A stretch of DNA of 64,000 nucleotides from NCBI GenBank assembly GCA_029863625.1, contig JAOTUY010000010.1:1-64000 (forward strand), read 5' to 3'. Of this stretch, positions 8,284 through 17,407 are shown piece by piece. The notes below the pieces were generated by a model that did not search any database, had not been told where the DNA came from, and saw nothing but the letters and a program-made list of their open reading frames with translations. The DNA comes from Acidimicrobiia bacterium. GTDB taxonomy: Bacteria; Actinomycetota; Acidimicrobiia; Spongiisociales; UBA4744. Position 1 is the first letter of the stretch, and each line of letters starts with the position of its first letter. Position numbers and translations under genes: made by a program.

Positions 8284-10841
8284 CTACCGGTCCGACCGCG
8301 TCCGCCGCGCTACCCCCTCCCGGGCTCGACGGTCTCGAAGCGCATTGGTCACAGCTCGTCATCACGCCTGGACTAGACGGGGTGGGCCGCACCTGGCACG
8401 TGCTCGACAACCGGGTAGCGGATCCGACCGTTACCCTGCTGTGCGTCCACGGCAACCCGACCTGGTCGTACCTGTGGCGAGACCTGCTCGCCAACGCCCC
8501 CTCAACTGTGCGGGTGGTGGCGATGGACCAGCTCGACATGGGATATTCGGAGCGGACCGGGACCACCCGCCGCTTCGAACAACGTATCGAAGATCTGGGT
8601 GCCCTGACCGATACGCTCGAGCTGATCGGGCCGGTGGTGACCGTTGCCCACGACTGGGGTGGTCCGATCTCGCTCGGCTGGGCCGAACGGCATCGCGGTC
8701 AGATGGCCGGGATCGTGCTGTTGAACACGGCCGTGCAGCCACCGGCCGGCTCGCCTGGTCCCCGCTTGATCCGGCTGGTCCGGATCGGCGGGATCGTGGA
8801 GAAAGTCTGCGTGGCCACGCCGACCTTCATTCGTGGGACGATGGCCCTGGCTCGTCCCCGTCCCGCCCGCCCGATCCGGGCGGCATACGAAGCCCCCTAC
8901 CGCAGCGCCGACCGCCGGATAGCCATCGGCGCCTTCGTCGAGGACATCCCGCTGAGCGACGATCACCCGAGCCGTCGGGCGGTGGATGAAGTCGCCGCCG
9001 GCCTCGACCAGCTGGCCGGAGTGCCCGCCCTGCTGCTCTGGGGACCATCGGACCCGGTCTTCTCCGACCTGTATTTGCGTGACCTGGCGACGCGGCTGTC
9101 TGCCGCCGAGATCCACCGGTTCGAGGGCGCCGGCCACCTCGTCCCCGAAGACGCCGACGTGGCAACTGCGGTGTACACGTGGTTGGACCGGCTCGATCGA
9201 CCGGCCGAACCGACACCGCCGGTCCGCGAGCGAGCCCCGATGTGGGCCGCTCTCGACCGGCAGGCGGACAACGGTGAGGTGGCAATGGTCGAGATGGGGT
9301 CGGCCGGGACCCAGATCACCTTCGCCCAACTCCATGCCGAGGTCCGGCGAGTGGCGGGCGGGCTGGTCGAACTCGGCGTCGCCAAAGGCGCTCGCGTCGC
9401 CCTGATGGTGCCGCCGGGCATCGACCTGGCGGTGTGCGTCTACGCCTGCTGGCGGATCGGGGCGGTGGTGGTCGTCGCCGACGCAGGACTGGGAGCGCGG
9501 GGGATGAGCCGGGCGCTCGGGAGCGCCAACCCGGCCTACCTGATCGGGATTCCCGGGGCCCTGGCCGCTGCCCGGACCCTGCGCTGGCCCGGAATCCGCA
9601 TCTCAACCAGGCCGCTGGCTCCGGCTACGGCGCGCTTGCTGAAGGTGCGAACCACCCTCGATGACCTGCGCCGCCGTGGGGAAGGGCAACCTCTGCCACC
9701 GCCCCCGACCTCCCTCGATGAAGCGGGAATCGGGTTTACGTCCGGGGCGACCGGGCCGGCCAAGGGCGTCGCCTACCGCCACCACCAGCTCCAGGCCCAG
9801 CGCGACGCCCTCGTCGATCTGTACGACATACGGAGCAGCGACCGCCTGGTGGCCGCCTTCGGACCCTTCGCCCTGTTCGGGCCGGCGATGGGCATCCCGT
9901 CGGTGGTCCCCGACGCGAAGGTAACAGCACCGGGCCGTCTCACCGCCCGGGCGCTGGCCGAGGCAATCCAAGCAGTAAAGGCCACGCTGGTGTTCGCCTC
10001 TCCCGCCGCCCTCAGCAACGTGGCCACGACCGCCAACGGGATGTCGTCCGAGCAGGCTACCGCCATGCAAGGGGTGCGACTGGTGATGTCGGCCGGGGCT
10101 CCGGTTCCTGCCTCCGTCTTACGGAAAGTGGTCGAGCTCATGCCCGGTGCCGAGGCTCATACCCCGTACGGCATGACCGAGGTGCTGCCCGTGGCGGACA
10201 TCAGTTTGGCGGAGATCGAGACGGCTGGACCGGGAAACGGAGTGTGCGTCGGGCTTCCGGTGCCGGGCGCCGAAGTGGCGATCAGCCCGCTCGCCTTCAG
10301 TGGTGACGCGACCGGTTCCCTCACCTGTGAGGGGGGCGTCGTCGGCGAAGTCTGTATCCGCGCCCCGCACATGCGAGATGGCTACGACAAGCTGTGGGTA
10401 ACTCACCAGGCAGCCTCCCAACCCCCCGGCTGGCATCGCAGCGGAGATGTCGGGCACCTCGACGAGGCAGGGCGGCTGTGGATTGAAGGCAGAATGGGGG
10501 ACGTCCTGATGACTCAGGAAGGCCCGGTGACCCCGGTCGGAATCGAACAAGCCATCTCAACTCTTCCAGAAGTCGCCGACGCGGCCGCGGTCGGGGTCGG
10601 TCCGGCCGGAACCCAGCAGCTGGTCGTGGTGGTGGTCCCGATCGCTCATATTCGACGCCCCGGCCTCGCCGCTGAAGCGCTGACCGACCGGATCCGGGCT
10701 CAGGCCGGACGAGACGTCGCAGCCGTTCTGATGACCTCGACCCTGCCCGTCGATAAGCGGCACAACTCGAAGATCGACCGTCCGAAGATCGCCCGGTGGG
10801 CGGAAGGGGTCCTGGCGGGCGGCCGGATCGGCCAGATATGA
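8280..10841 (+). CDS. oleBC: OleBC fusion: beta-lactone decarboxylase + beta-lactone synthetase
   Basis: Residues 1-~305 are an alpha/beta hydrolase of the haloalkane-dehalogenase type with the nucleophile Asp125 in VAHDWGG and a late FEGAGH histidine segment; in OleB this domain decarboxylates a beta-lactone to the cis-olefin. Residues ~310-853 are an AMP-dependent ligase with a P-loop GFTSGATGPAKG near residue 485 and YGMTEVLP; OleC uses ATP to close the beta-hydroxy acid to the beta-lactone. OleB and OleC are separate proteins in many Gram-negatives and fused in several actinobacteria. The GTG start at 8280 overlaps the oleA stop (GTGA), which suggests translational coupling. Confidence 0.9.
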   Translation: MTTGPTASAALPPPGLDGLEAHWSQLVITPGLDGVGRTWHVLDNRVADPTVTLLCVHGNPTWSYLWRDLLANAPSTVRVVAMDQLDMGYSERTGTTRRFEQRIEDLGALTDTLELIGPVVTVAHDWGGPISLGWAERHRGQMAGIVLLNTAVQPPAGSPGPRLIRLVRIGGIVEKVCVATPTFIRGTMALARPRPARPIRAAYEAPYRSADRRIAIGAFVEDIPLSDDHPSRRAVDEVAAGLDQLAGVPALLLWGPSDPVFSDLYLRDLATRLSAAEIHRFEGAGHLVPEDADVATAVYTWLDRLDRPAEPTPPVRERAPMWAALDRQADNGEVAMVEMGSAGTQITFAQLHAEVRRVAGGLVELGVAKGARVALMVPPGIDLAVCVYACWRIGAVVVVADAGLGARGMSRALGSANPAYLIGIPGALAAARTLRWPGIRISTRPLAPATARLLKVRTTLDDLRRRGEGQPLPPPPTSLDEAGIGFTSGATGPAKGVAYRHHQLQAQRDALVDLYDIRSSDRLVAAFGPFALFGPAMGIPSVVPDAKVTAPGRLTARALAEAIQAVKATLVFASPAALSNVATTANGMSSEQATAMQGVRLVMSAGAPVPASVLRKVVELMPGAEAHTPYGMTEVLPVADISLAEIETAGPGNGVCVGLPVPGAEVAISPLAFSGDATGSLTCEGGVVGEVCIRAPHMRDGYDKLWVTHQAASQPPGWHRSGDVGHLDEAGRLWIEGRMGDVLMTQEGPVTPVGIEQAISTLPEVADAAAVGVGPAGTQQLVVVVVPIAHIRRPGLAAEALTDRIRAQAGRDVAAVLMTSTLPVDKRHNSKIDRPKIARWAEGVLAGGRIGQI

Positions 10842-11833
10842 AAGTCCTCGTGACCGGAGCGACCAGCCTGTTGGGACGGGCGGTCGTGACTCGACTGCAA
10901 GAGCGAGGCGACGAGGTCGCCGTCTTCCAACGACGGCCGAGCGGCCTCGGTGGGGCCGAGCACCTGGGTGACGTTGTAGATCGTGCTGCCGTCGCTACCG
11001 CCATGGCCGGAGTGGAGGCGGTTGTTCACCTGGCCGCCCGGACCATGGCAGTGGCGATCGGACCGTGGGCGCAGTTCGAAGAAACCAACGTGCGGGGAAC
11101 GCAGTGCGCCATCGATATGGCCCGAGAGGCCGGGGTCACCCGCTTTGTGCATGTGTCGTCGCCCTCGGTCGCCAGCGGCGGGCAGTCGCTGGTCGGGGCC
11201 CCGGCCGCAGCCGCCGATCCAGATCGGGCCCGGGGTCACTATGCCAAAAGCAAGGCGCAAGCAGAGCTGATAGCTCTCGCCGCCAATTCGCCCGATTTGG
11301 CGGTGGTTGCCATCCGGCCCCATCTCATCTGGGGACCGGGCGATACCCAGCTGGTGGGGCGGATCGTGAGTCGGGCCAGAGCGGGACGGCTGGTCATCGT
11401 GGGTTCTGGGGCGTCGCTGATCGACACGATCTACGTCGACAACGCCGCCGACGCGCTGGTCGCTGGCCTCGATCGAGCCCCGTTGGTTGGGGGAAGGGCC
11501 CTCGTGGTCACCAACGGACAACCGCGGCCGGTGCGTGAGCTGATAAACAGGATTGTTATCGCCGCCGGACTGGAGCCGCCCCGGTTCAAAGTGCCGTACC
11601 GGTTAGCGCGCACCGGCGGACTGGCGGCCGAGCAGATCTGGGAGCTGTTAGGGAGGGAAGATGATCCGCCGATGACCGGCTTCGTGGCGGAGCAACTCAG
11701 CACGGCCCACTGGTTCGATCAGCGCGAGACCCGAGAAGCTCTGGGGTGGGAACCGGCGGTGACCCTCGCCGAAGGATTCCGCCGACTCCAGGAATGGTTT
11801 GCCGCGGGTCGACAAGGATCGGGGCGGTCCTGA
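10838..11833 (+). CDS. oleD: OleD, 2-alkyl-3-ketoacid reductase (extended SDR)
   Basis: An NAD(P)-binding motif at the N-terminus (LVTGATSLLGRAVV), the catalytic HYAKSK (Y-x3-K) preceded by HVSSPSV, and the 331-aa length fit an extended short-chain dehydrogenase of the 3-beta-HSD type. In the ole pathway OleD reduces the OleA product to a 2-alkyl-3-hydroxy acid, the substrate of OleC. The ATG overlaps the oleBC stop by 4 bases (ATGA), so oleA-oleBC-oleD is one tightly coupled operon. Confidence 0.9.
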   Translation: MKVLVTGATSLLGRAVVTRLQERGDEVAVFQRRPSGLGGAEHLGDVVDRAAVATAMAGVEAVVHLAARTMAVAIGPWAQFEETNVRGTQCAIDMAREAGVTRFVHVSSPSVASGGQSLVGAPAAAADPDRARGHYAKSKAQAELIALAANSPDLAVVAIRPHLIWGPGDTQLVGRIVSRARAGRLVIVGSGASLIDTIYVDNAADALVAGLDRAPLVGGRALVVTNGQPRPVRELINRIVIAAGLEPPRFKVPYRLARTGGLAAEQIWELLGREDDPPMTGFVAEQLSTAHWFDQRETREALGWEPAVTLAEGFRRLQEWFAAGRQGSGRS

Positions 11834-12234
11834 CGGCGCGGTGTTCCTGGTTCGGCGCCGGCGGGCCGGTGGACACCCTCCCCGTTCGGCCTCCCGCGAG
11901 CGGTGTGGCACTGCGTAATAGGTGCGACACTTCGCCCTGTCGGGTCGCAACGTGCTCCCCCGGCGCAGACGGGGGAGCTGTCTGAGCCAAGCGAGGACTG
12001 AAGGGGCAGGCAGCCCTTCGAGAACGATCTTCTTCCTCTGCCCCTGCCCCCTCCGTCCGATTGTCACTCGCAATCGGACACCTCCCCCACCTTCGACGAG
12101 GGAGGCCGTGTGAAACCGTCCCACAAAAACGGCGATGGATCACTGCCGGCCGGAGGGGGAATACATCGACCGGGCGGTCGCCTCATGACCGTCGGCTTCA
12201 GACCGCGCCGCGAGCAGGGGAGGCTCCTGAGCTC
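11834..12234. other. Intergenic region after the ole operon, rich in inverted repeats
   Basis: About 400 bases between convergent genes with no supported ORF. It contains GC-rich self-complementary stretches (GGGGCAG at 12003 with CTGCCCC near 12038, and the hairpin at 12055-12079). Confidence 0.5.
12055..12079. terminator. 9-bp stem hairpin between oleD and the YeaQ-like gene
   Basis: GTCCGATTG and CAATCGGAC pair perfectly around a 7-base loop. There is no T run on either side, so it is a candidate intrinsic terminator or mRNA 3'-end structure. Confidence 0.45.
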
Positions 12235-12480
12235 CTATGCGGTCTGTCGGCGTTGGAACCAGCGGTAGACGACCAGCACGATGACGGCGCCGATAGTCGA
12301 CCAGATAATGCCCTGGTCGGAGTAGTCGGTGTCTCGTTTGAAGATGAACCCGGCCACCACGGAACCACCCATCCCGAGGAGCGCCGTCTGCCACAGCTTC
12401 ATCGGTACCTTGCCGGGAATGAAGAAGCGGGCGAGCGCACCTGCGATCAATCCGACAATGATCCAGCTAACAAGACCCAT
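12235..12480 (-). CDS. GlsB/YeaQ/YmgE family stress-associated membrane protein
   Basis: The 81-aa protein has three hydrophobic helices and the family's glycine pattern: GLVSWIIVGLIAGALARF, then GKVPMKLWQTALLGMGGSVVAGFI, then a last helix before the basic tail YRWFQRRQTA. It belongs to the transglycosylase-associated/YeaQ group, often induced by stress; the molecular role is unsettled. A GGGAGAG ribosome site precedes the ATG. A short heptamer array lies upstream. Confidence 0.85.
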   Translation of the reverse strand: MGLVSWIIVGLIAGALARFFIPGKVPMKLWQTALLGMGGSVVAGFIFKRDTDYSDQGIIWSTIGAVIVLVVYRWFQRRQTA

Positions 12481-12519
12481 GAAAGCTCTCCCTTCGATTG
12501 GCGCAAGCCTACTTCGAGT

Positions 12520-12540
12520 CGGAGAGCGGAGAGCGGAGGT
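12520..12540. repeat. Heptanucleotide array (CGGAGAG x2, CGGAGGT)
   Basis: Three 7-base units lie between the YeaQ-like gene start and the SDR stop. A GCTCTCC at 12485-12491 can pair with GGAGAGC at 12521-12527, so the array has a short inverted partner that overlaps the YeaQ ribosome site. Confidence 0.5.
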
Positions 12541-12543
12541 TGC

Positions 12544-13254
12544 CTACGTCCTCCCGTACACCGGTATCAGCGCTCCGGTGATCACAGCCGAGGCATCGCT
12601 CAGGGCGAATTCGATCACGGCGGCGATCTCATCAGGTGTCGGCCAGTCGATATAGTCCGCAAAAGGCAGTGCCTTGCGGGTGGCCGGGGTGTCGATCACC
12701 GACGGCATGATCACATTGGCCGTGATGCCCGTGTCGTCAAGCTCCTGGGCCACGGTCATCCCCAACGCTGCCACGCCTGCCTTAGCTGCATTGAAAGCGG
12801 CCTGGCCTGCGGGGGCTTCAACGGCGGCGCGACTACCGATCAGCAAGATGCGCCCCCACCCGGCCTTTTTCAGGTGCGGAATGGCTGCTCGGACCGTCGC
12901 AAACGCAGAACGAAGGTTCACATCGATCATGCGGTCGAAGCGAACGTCGTCGGTCTCCTCGGCGTCTCTCCCGCCGGCCCAACCACCGACGAGGCTGCAC
13001 ACGATGTGGATGGCTCCAAAACGTTGCGCGACCTGCTGCATGAAGGCATTGACCTCAGATGTGTTAGTCGCATCGACCCGGCTCAACATGAGCCGGTCTT
13101 CGCCGACGCCGACTTCTTTCTCGAAGAGTCTGGCTTCTTCCGGCACCAGGTACGTAACCGCGAATCGGTAGTTCTGACCTGCCAGTCGCTTGACGACGGC
13201 TGTACCGAGGCCGCCCGTCCCGCCCGTGAGGACGATCACTCTTGGGTCGCTCAT
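12544..13254 (-). CDS. Short-chain dehydrogenase with a Tyr-to-Phe active site
   Basis: A classical-size SDR (236 aa): nucleotide motif TGGTGGLG (residues 10-17), NLRSA (113-117), Ser141 in IGSRAAVE and Lys158 in FNAAK. The catalytic Tyr expected 13 residues after Ser141 is Phe154 (codon TTC). Standard SDR hydride transfer needs this Tyr hydroxyl, so the protein may bind NAD(P)H without normal catalysis, or use another proton donor. The C-terminus ends [12 protein letters not shown] as in close homologues (from memory). It is divergent from the ABC ATPase gene. Confidence 0.8.
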   Translation of the reverse strand: MSDPRVIVLTGGTGGLGTAVVKRLAGQNYRFAVTYLVPEEARLFEKEVGVGEDRLMLSRVDATNTSEVNAFMQQVAQRFGAIHIVCSLVGGWAGGRDAEETDDVRFDRMIDVNLRSAFATVRAAIPHLKKAGWGRILLIGSRAAVEAPAGQAAFNAAKAGVAALGMTVAQELDDTGITANVIMPSVIDTPATRKALPFADYIDWPTPDEIAAVIEFALSDASAVITGALIPVYGRT

Positions 13255-13340
13255 GTAACTGCTTTCTGCAAGCTGGTGTTGGTCAGACTACGCTGCTAGG
13301 GGCAGTATCGCACGAAGGTCGCAACGCCTTGGAGGTTACG

Positions 13341-14549
13341 GTGTCCGAGATCACATTTGAAGGGGTTGGCAAGGTCTATCCGGGTGGCACTCGTGCCATT
13401 CATGATGTGGATTTGGAGATCGCCGACGGCGAGTTTGTGGTGCTGGTTGGTCCGTCTGGGTGTGGGAAGTCGACGTTGTTGCGGATGTTGGCGGGTTTGG
13501 AGGAGATCACCGAGGGTGTGGTCAAGATCGGCGACCGGGTGGTGAACGATGTTCCTCCCAAGGATCGCGATATTGCCATGGTTTTTCAGAACTATGCGTT
13601 GTATCCACACATGTCGGTGTTCGACAATATGGCGTTCGGGTTGAAGTTGCGCAAGATGGACAAGACCGAGATTCAGCGGCGGGTGGATGAGGCGGCCCGG
13701 GTGTTGGAGATCACCGACTTTTTGGATCGCAAACCGAAGGCTCTCTCGGGTGGGCAACGCCAGCGGGTGGCGATGGGCCGGGCGATTGTACGGGAACCTT
13801 CTGCGTTTTTGATGGATGAGCCGTTATCGAACTTGGATGCCAAGTTGCGGGTGCAGATGCGTTCTGAGTTGGGGGAGTTACATACCCGGTTGAAGACCAC
13901 CACCTTGTATGTGACCCACGACCAGGTTGAGGCGATGACGATGGGCGACCGGGTGGCGGTCCTCAAGGCTATCTCGGGCAAGGAGATCCCCAACCTGATG
14001 CAGGTGGACACTCCCCGCAATCTCTACGATCGACCCAAGAACCTGTTTGTGGCCGGATTCATCGGGTCTCCTTCGATGAACTTCGTGAATGGGACGGTGG
14101 CCGCCGATGGTGATTCGACGTGGGTGACGTTCGGTGATGACCGTTTGAGACTCGATCGGCCCACGTTGGATGCTCGCCCTGGTTTGGCGAACTATGCCGG
14201 CAAAGAGATCGTCGTGGGGTTGCGCCCGGAGGGGTTCGAGATCGATCGGGCGGTGACCGGGGGGTTCTCCGAGGATCACACCATGATGGTCGAGGTGGGG
14301 TTGGTTGAGCAGTTGGGTTCGGAGGCCTATGTCCACTTCGAGAAGAACCTGTTGCCGGTGGTCACCCCCGACATTCAGGAGTTGCTGGCCGACCAGGGGC
14401 AGGGACCGGAAACGTTGGGCAACACGACCAAGTTCACCGCTCGGGTCAACCCCGACTTTGCACCGAAGCTGGGCGATCAGGCCAAGCTGGTGATTGATAC
14501 CACCAAACTCCACTACTTCGACAAAGAAACCGGCGAGGCGATCCACTAG
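13341..14549 (+). CDS. ABC transporter ATPase of the MalK/UgpC/MsmK (CUT1 sugar) type
   Basis: The GTG at 13341 is the start (GGAGG 5 bases upstream). Walker A is GPSGCGKST, the Q-loop [14 protein letters not shown] is characteristic of sugar importers, the signature is [14 protein letters not shown], Walker B is [15 protein letters not shown], and the H-loop is YVTHD. The C-terminal third is a TOBE/MalK regulatory domain. No permease or binding protein is nearby, so it may be a shared ATPase for several importers, as MsmK/MsmX are. Codon use is unlike its neighbours, with many TTG leucines and T-ending codons (for example 13471-13500). Confidence 0.88.
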   Translation: MSEITFEGVGKVYPGGTRAIHDVDLEIADGEFVVLVGPSGCGKSTLLRMLAGLEEITEGVVKIGDRVVNDVPPKDRDIAMVFQNYALYPHMSVFDNMAFGLKLRKMDKTEIQRRVDEAARVLEITDFLDRKPKALSGGQRQRVAMGRAIVREPSAFLMDEPLSNLDAKLRVQMRSELGELHTRLKTTTLYVTHDQVEAMTMGDRVAVLKAISGKEIPNLMQVDTPRNLYDRPKNLFVAGFIGSPSMNFVNGTVAADGDSTWVTFGDDRLRLDRPTLDARPGLANYAGKEIVVGLRPEGFEIDRAVTGGFSEDHTMMVEVGLVEQLGSEAYVHFEKNLLPVVTPDIQELLADQGQGPETLGNTTKFTARVNPDFAPKLGDQAKLVIDTTKLHYFDKETGEAIH

Positions 14550-14599
14550 GGGTCTCTATTCCGGTTTCCCTTTTCTCGTCGGTAGCCAATACGGTCGTA

Positions 14600-15904
14600 T
14601 CAATCCTTCATCACAACCCACACGTCGCCGACGTTGGTGCCGGTTGGTCCCGTGACCAACAGATCCCTGGTGGCCTGAAGGTACGTCCCCGAGTCGTTGT
14701 TGGCCAGAAAACGCTCGGCATCCAGTCCTGTCTCCAGGCCGCGGGAAATGGTGCCTCCGTCCACGATGGCGCCGGCTGCCTCGGTGGGGCCGTCGATGCC
14801 ATCTGTGCCCAGGGTTGCGAACACGGTCGACGGGTCACCGGCCAGCTGTTGAGCAGCGGCGAGGGCGGCCTCCTGGTTGCGGCCGCCTCGGCCTCTTCCA
14901 GCCAGATGCACGGTCGTTTCGCCCGCGAACACGGTTACTCCGGGCCCGGTCGCTTCCAGGCACCGGAGGGCCTCCGTGCGGGCGTCACCGGTCATCGTCG
15001 TCGTGGCGATCACGACCGGTAGGCCGGCTCGCCGGGCTGCCGTCGCGGCGCCTCGAGCGGCCGCAGCACCGTCGCCCACGATGGAGATAACTTGTCGGGG
15101 GTACCGTATTTTGGGGGTCTCGTCGATCGTGGCAGCCAGGCCCGCCAGAAGATGGCTGACGATCGCTTCCGGCACCCGGGATCGCAGGTTGTAGCGGTCG
15201 AGTACGTCCAGCGCATCGGCGTAGGTCGTTGGGTCGGGGACCGTGGGTCCAGAGGCGATGACGTCGAGCGGATTGTTGACCACATCGGAGAGGATCAGGG
15301 TGAACAACCAGGCTGGATCGGCCGCTTGGGCTAGTCGTCCGCCCTTAATCGCCGACAGGTGTTTTCTGACCGTGTTCTGCTCATTGATATCCGCTCCGGA
15401 GGAAAGCAAGGCGTCCACCGTTGCCTGCACGTCCGGTAACGCCACCCCGGCGGCCGGTAACTCGAGGAGGGCCGAACCACCGCCGGAGATTAGACACAGC
15501 ACGAGATCGCGCTCACCGGCTCCGTGCAGCAATTCGAGCGCGGCCTGCGCTGCGTCGGCGCTACGTTGATCGGGCAGGGGATGGCCGGTGACCCGCAATT
15601 CGAGTCCGTCGGGTAACGGTTCGCCATGGTTGGAGACGACCAGGCCGCTGATCTCGGTTCCTGCCAGTTCATCCACCGCAGCGCGAGCCATTGCCGGCGC
15701 CGCTTTGCCGAAAGCCAGCAACCGCACCGCATCGATGTTCGCTTTATCTAGACGGTTTCCCGCAATCTCGAGGTGGCGAAGGGCCCGCCGGACCGCGCGG
15801 TCCGGTTCGACGTCGGCCAGGGCATGTTCGAGGATTCCGAGCAGAGTGGTCCGCCGAATCGGGTCATTGTCGAGTACTCCGGTGTTGAAGCGGGGGGCGG
15901 TCAT
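14600..15904 (-). CDS. Glycerate 2-kinase, MOFRL family
   Basis: The 434-aa protein shows the GckA/TtuD pattern: an N-terminal DUF4147 domain with LLAFGKAAPAMARAA, LISGGGSALLELPA and the KHLSAIKGGRLA segment, and the C-terminal MOFRL region (GTDGIDGPTEAAGAIVDG). The family phosphorylates D-glycerate to 2-phosphoglycerate, feeding glycolysis above pyruvate kinase. The ATG at 15904 overlaps the stop of the upstream deacetylase gene by 4 bases, so the two are co-translated. The frame runs further upstream to 16324 but that part is the shadow of the neighbour. Confidence 0.87.
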   Translation of the reverse strand: MTAPRFNTGVLDNDPIRRTTLLGILEHALADVEPDRAVRRALRHLEIAGNRLDKANIDAVRLLAFGKAAPAMARAAVDELAGTEISGLVVSNHGEPLPDGLELRVTGHPLPDQRSADAAQAALELLHGAGERDLVLCLISGGGSALLELPAAGVALPDVQATVDALLSSGADINEQNTVRKHLSAIKGGRLAQAADPAWLFTLILSDVVNNPLDVIASGPTVPDPTTYADALDVLDRYNLRSRVPEAIVSHLLAGLAATIDETPKIRYPRQVISIVGDGAAAARGAATAARRAGLPVVIATTTMTGDARTEALRCLEATGPGVTVFAGETTVHLAGRGRGGRNQEAALAAAQQLAGDPSTVFATLGTDGIDGPTEAAGAIVDGGTISRGLETGLDAERFLANNDSGTYLQATRDLLVTGPTGTNVGDVWVVMKD

Positions 15905-16659
15905 GGTCGGATCACCTTGAACGTCTCCGCCGCTTCCAAACCGACTGGCTTTCCCTGTTGGGTCGCCCAATTGTGCAGCCGATCGGAGAACTCCCGGCGA
16001 TGCTCGGCGCTTTCGTGCGCGTCTTCCATCGTGGTGGCGCCTTGGCTGGAGTGACAGAGGAGGGCTTCGACCTTCTGGTCGAAGGTGGCTGAGATGTCCT
16101 CCCAGTGGTCCGGTTGGTCGGTCGCCCATAGCAACAGGGCATCGGGGCGATGTTCGACCAGGCTCCCGTCCAGCTGATCTGGGAAGAAGAGGTGGTCGCG
16201 GGCCGCCACCACCCCATCGATTGCCGCCCAGCCGGTCACGCGGTGGTCGGGATGCAGCATGTAGCGGCGCCATGGATCGTGGGTAAGCACCACATTCGGG
16301 CGGAGGCGCCTGATCCACAAACACAGCTCTTCCCGCAGCGCCATCGTGTATTCGAGTTCCCCATCGCGGTGGTCGAGCATCACCGGCTCAGCGGCGCCGA
16401 TGACGTCCGCCGCTCGTTGTTGTTCCTGACGCCGAATCTGGGTCAGCTCGTTCGGGTCGAGCGCGTGGTCCCAGGTGCCTTTCGATCCGTCGGTGACGAT
16501 CAACATCACAACCTCACACCCAGCGGCCGTCCAGCGGGCGAGGGTACCGCCGGCGCCGAACTCGGCATCGTCCGGGTGGGCGCCAATAGTCATGGCGCGG
16601 GCCGGTACCTCCAGAGCCGCACGGGCCGGGCTTGGTTCAGCGAAATATCCCTGGGTCAT
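15901..16659 (-). CDS. PIG-L/LmbE family N-acetylglucosaminyl deacetylase
   Basis: The zinc-binding motif AHPDD is present as GAHPDDAEFGAGGT near residue 27, and the second metal site as HPDH near residue 136, with RRLRPNVVLTHDPW between. This family removes acetyl groups from GlcNAc-type substrates; in actinobacteria members work in mycothiol synthesis (MshB), mycothiol-conjugate cleavage (Mca) or secondary metabolism. No mycothiol gene is adjacent, so the substrate is open. It precedes the glycerate kinase with a 4-base overlap and follows cofC after 7 bases. Confidence 0.85.
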   Translation of the reverse strand: MTQGYFAEPSPARAALEVPARAMTIGAHPDDAEFGAGGTLARWTAAGCEVVMLIVTDGSKGTWDHALDPNELTQIRRQEQQRAADVIGAAEPVMLDHRDGELEYTMALREELCLWIRRLRPNVVLTHDPWRRYMLHPDHRVTGWAAIDGVVAARDHLFFPDQLDGSLVEHRPDALLLWATDQPDHWEDISATFDQKVEALLCHSSQGATTMEDAHESAEHRREFSDRLHNWATQQGKPVGLEAAETFKVIRP

Positions 16660-16666
16660 GGCCTGG

Positions 16667-17335
16667 TCAGGCTAGTGGGGCCGTCGGGTCGGACCGGAAG
16701 ACTCCGACGGATCCGCCGATCAAAACCGGCAAGAGCGGCTCCAGCCACCGACCGGCCGGCAACCCGACGGCTGTGGCGAGGTCTTCGGGCCCGTCCAGGT
16801 CGATGGCCAAACCCGGACGCACGAGCACCCGGTGGGTGAGCGGGGCGACCGCTGCAAAATGGCGGCGGAAACTAGCTTGACCATAGGTGAAAGGGAAGGA
16901 CTCCAGTTCCGCCGTGATCAAGCTGGTTCCTCCGTTGTGACTGGGAGCCAACAGAACTCCACCCTCGGGGGTCGCGGCCAACGCCTCGGATAGATCAGCC
17001 GGCGTCAGGGTGGGAAGGTCCGCGTGGAGGATCATCCACCCAAGTCCCATTCGGCGAGCCGCTTCGACCGCGCCGGTGGCTGCACCGTTGAGCCCTCCCT
17101 CCAGAGGCTCTGCGATGGTCGAGGCGCCCAAGCGGCGCGCCCATTCGGCCACCCCCTCGTTGTCGGTTACCACCCCAACCGCGCATCCGGTATCGAGGGC
17201 CGTGGTGATCACATGCGCGGCCACCGCTTTGCCCAACCGACGCCTTTGTTTGGGGTTGAGGACGGGAGCCAGGCGCTGCTTCGCAACGCCGAACGGCTTG
17301 ACCGGAATGGCGATGAGCACTTGAGGGGAAGACAT
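16667..17335 (-). CDS. cofC: CofC, 2-phospho-L-lactate guanylyltransferase
   Basis: CofC activates 2-phospholactate (or phosphoenolpyruvate in some lineages) with GTP during coenzyme F420 synthesis. The 222-aa protein begins with the family's IPVKPFGVAKQRLAPVL nucleotide-binding segment. It continues with VVTDNEGVAEWARRLGA, LHADLPTLTP (metal-binding Asp) and LLAPSHNGGTSLI, and ends with the LAIDLDGPEDLATA motif. Its presence shows that the organism makes F420, in line with the luciferase-like oxidoreductase nearby. The start at ATG 17335 is the conserved one; the upstream extension to 17533 is spurious. Confidence 0.9.
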   Translation of the reverse strand: MSSPQVLIAIPVKPFGVAKQRLAPVLNPKQRRRLGKAVAAHVITTALDTGCAVGVVTDNEGVAEWARRLGASTIAEPLEGGLNGAATGAVEAARRMGLGWMILHADLPTLTPADLSEALAATPEGGVLLAPSHNGGTSLITAELESFPFTYGQASFRRHFAAVAPLTHRVLVRPGLAIDLDGPEDLATAVGLPAGRWLEPLLPVLIGGSVGVFRSDPTAPLA

Positions 17336-17407
17336 GGCCGGCGAATGGTATCGGCATATTTCCGCCTCCGGCCGTGTTGTCGCTTCCGAGTAGAGAAGAA
17401 ATAGGAC

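Noticed and set aside
12061..13299. Long plus-strand open frame across the SDR gene
   Set aside because: It is the antisense shadow of the YeaQ-like and SDR genes, with atypical composition (His, Arg, Cys rich) and no ribosome site.
15905..16324. N-terminal extension of the glycerate kinase
   Set aside because: This part is antisense or out-of-frame to the PIG-L gene and has no sequence typical of the family; the ATG at 15904 overlaps the upstream stop as expected in an operon.
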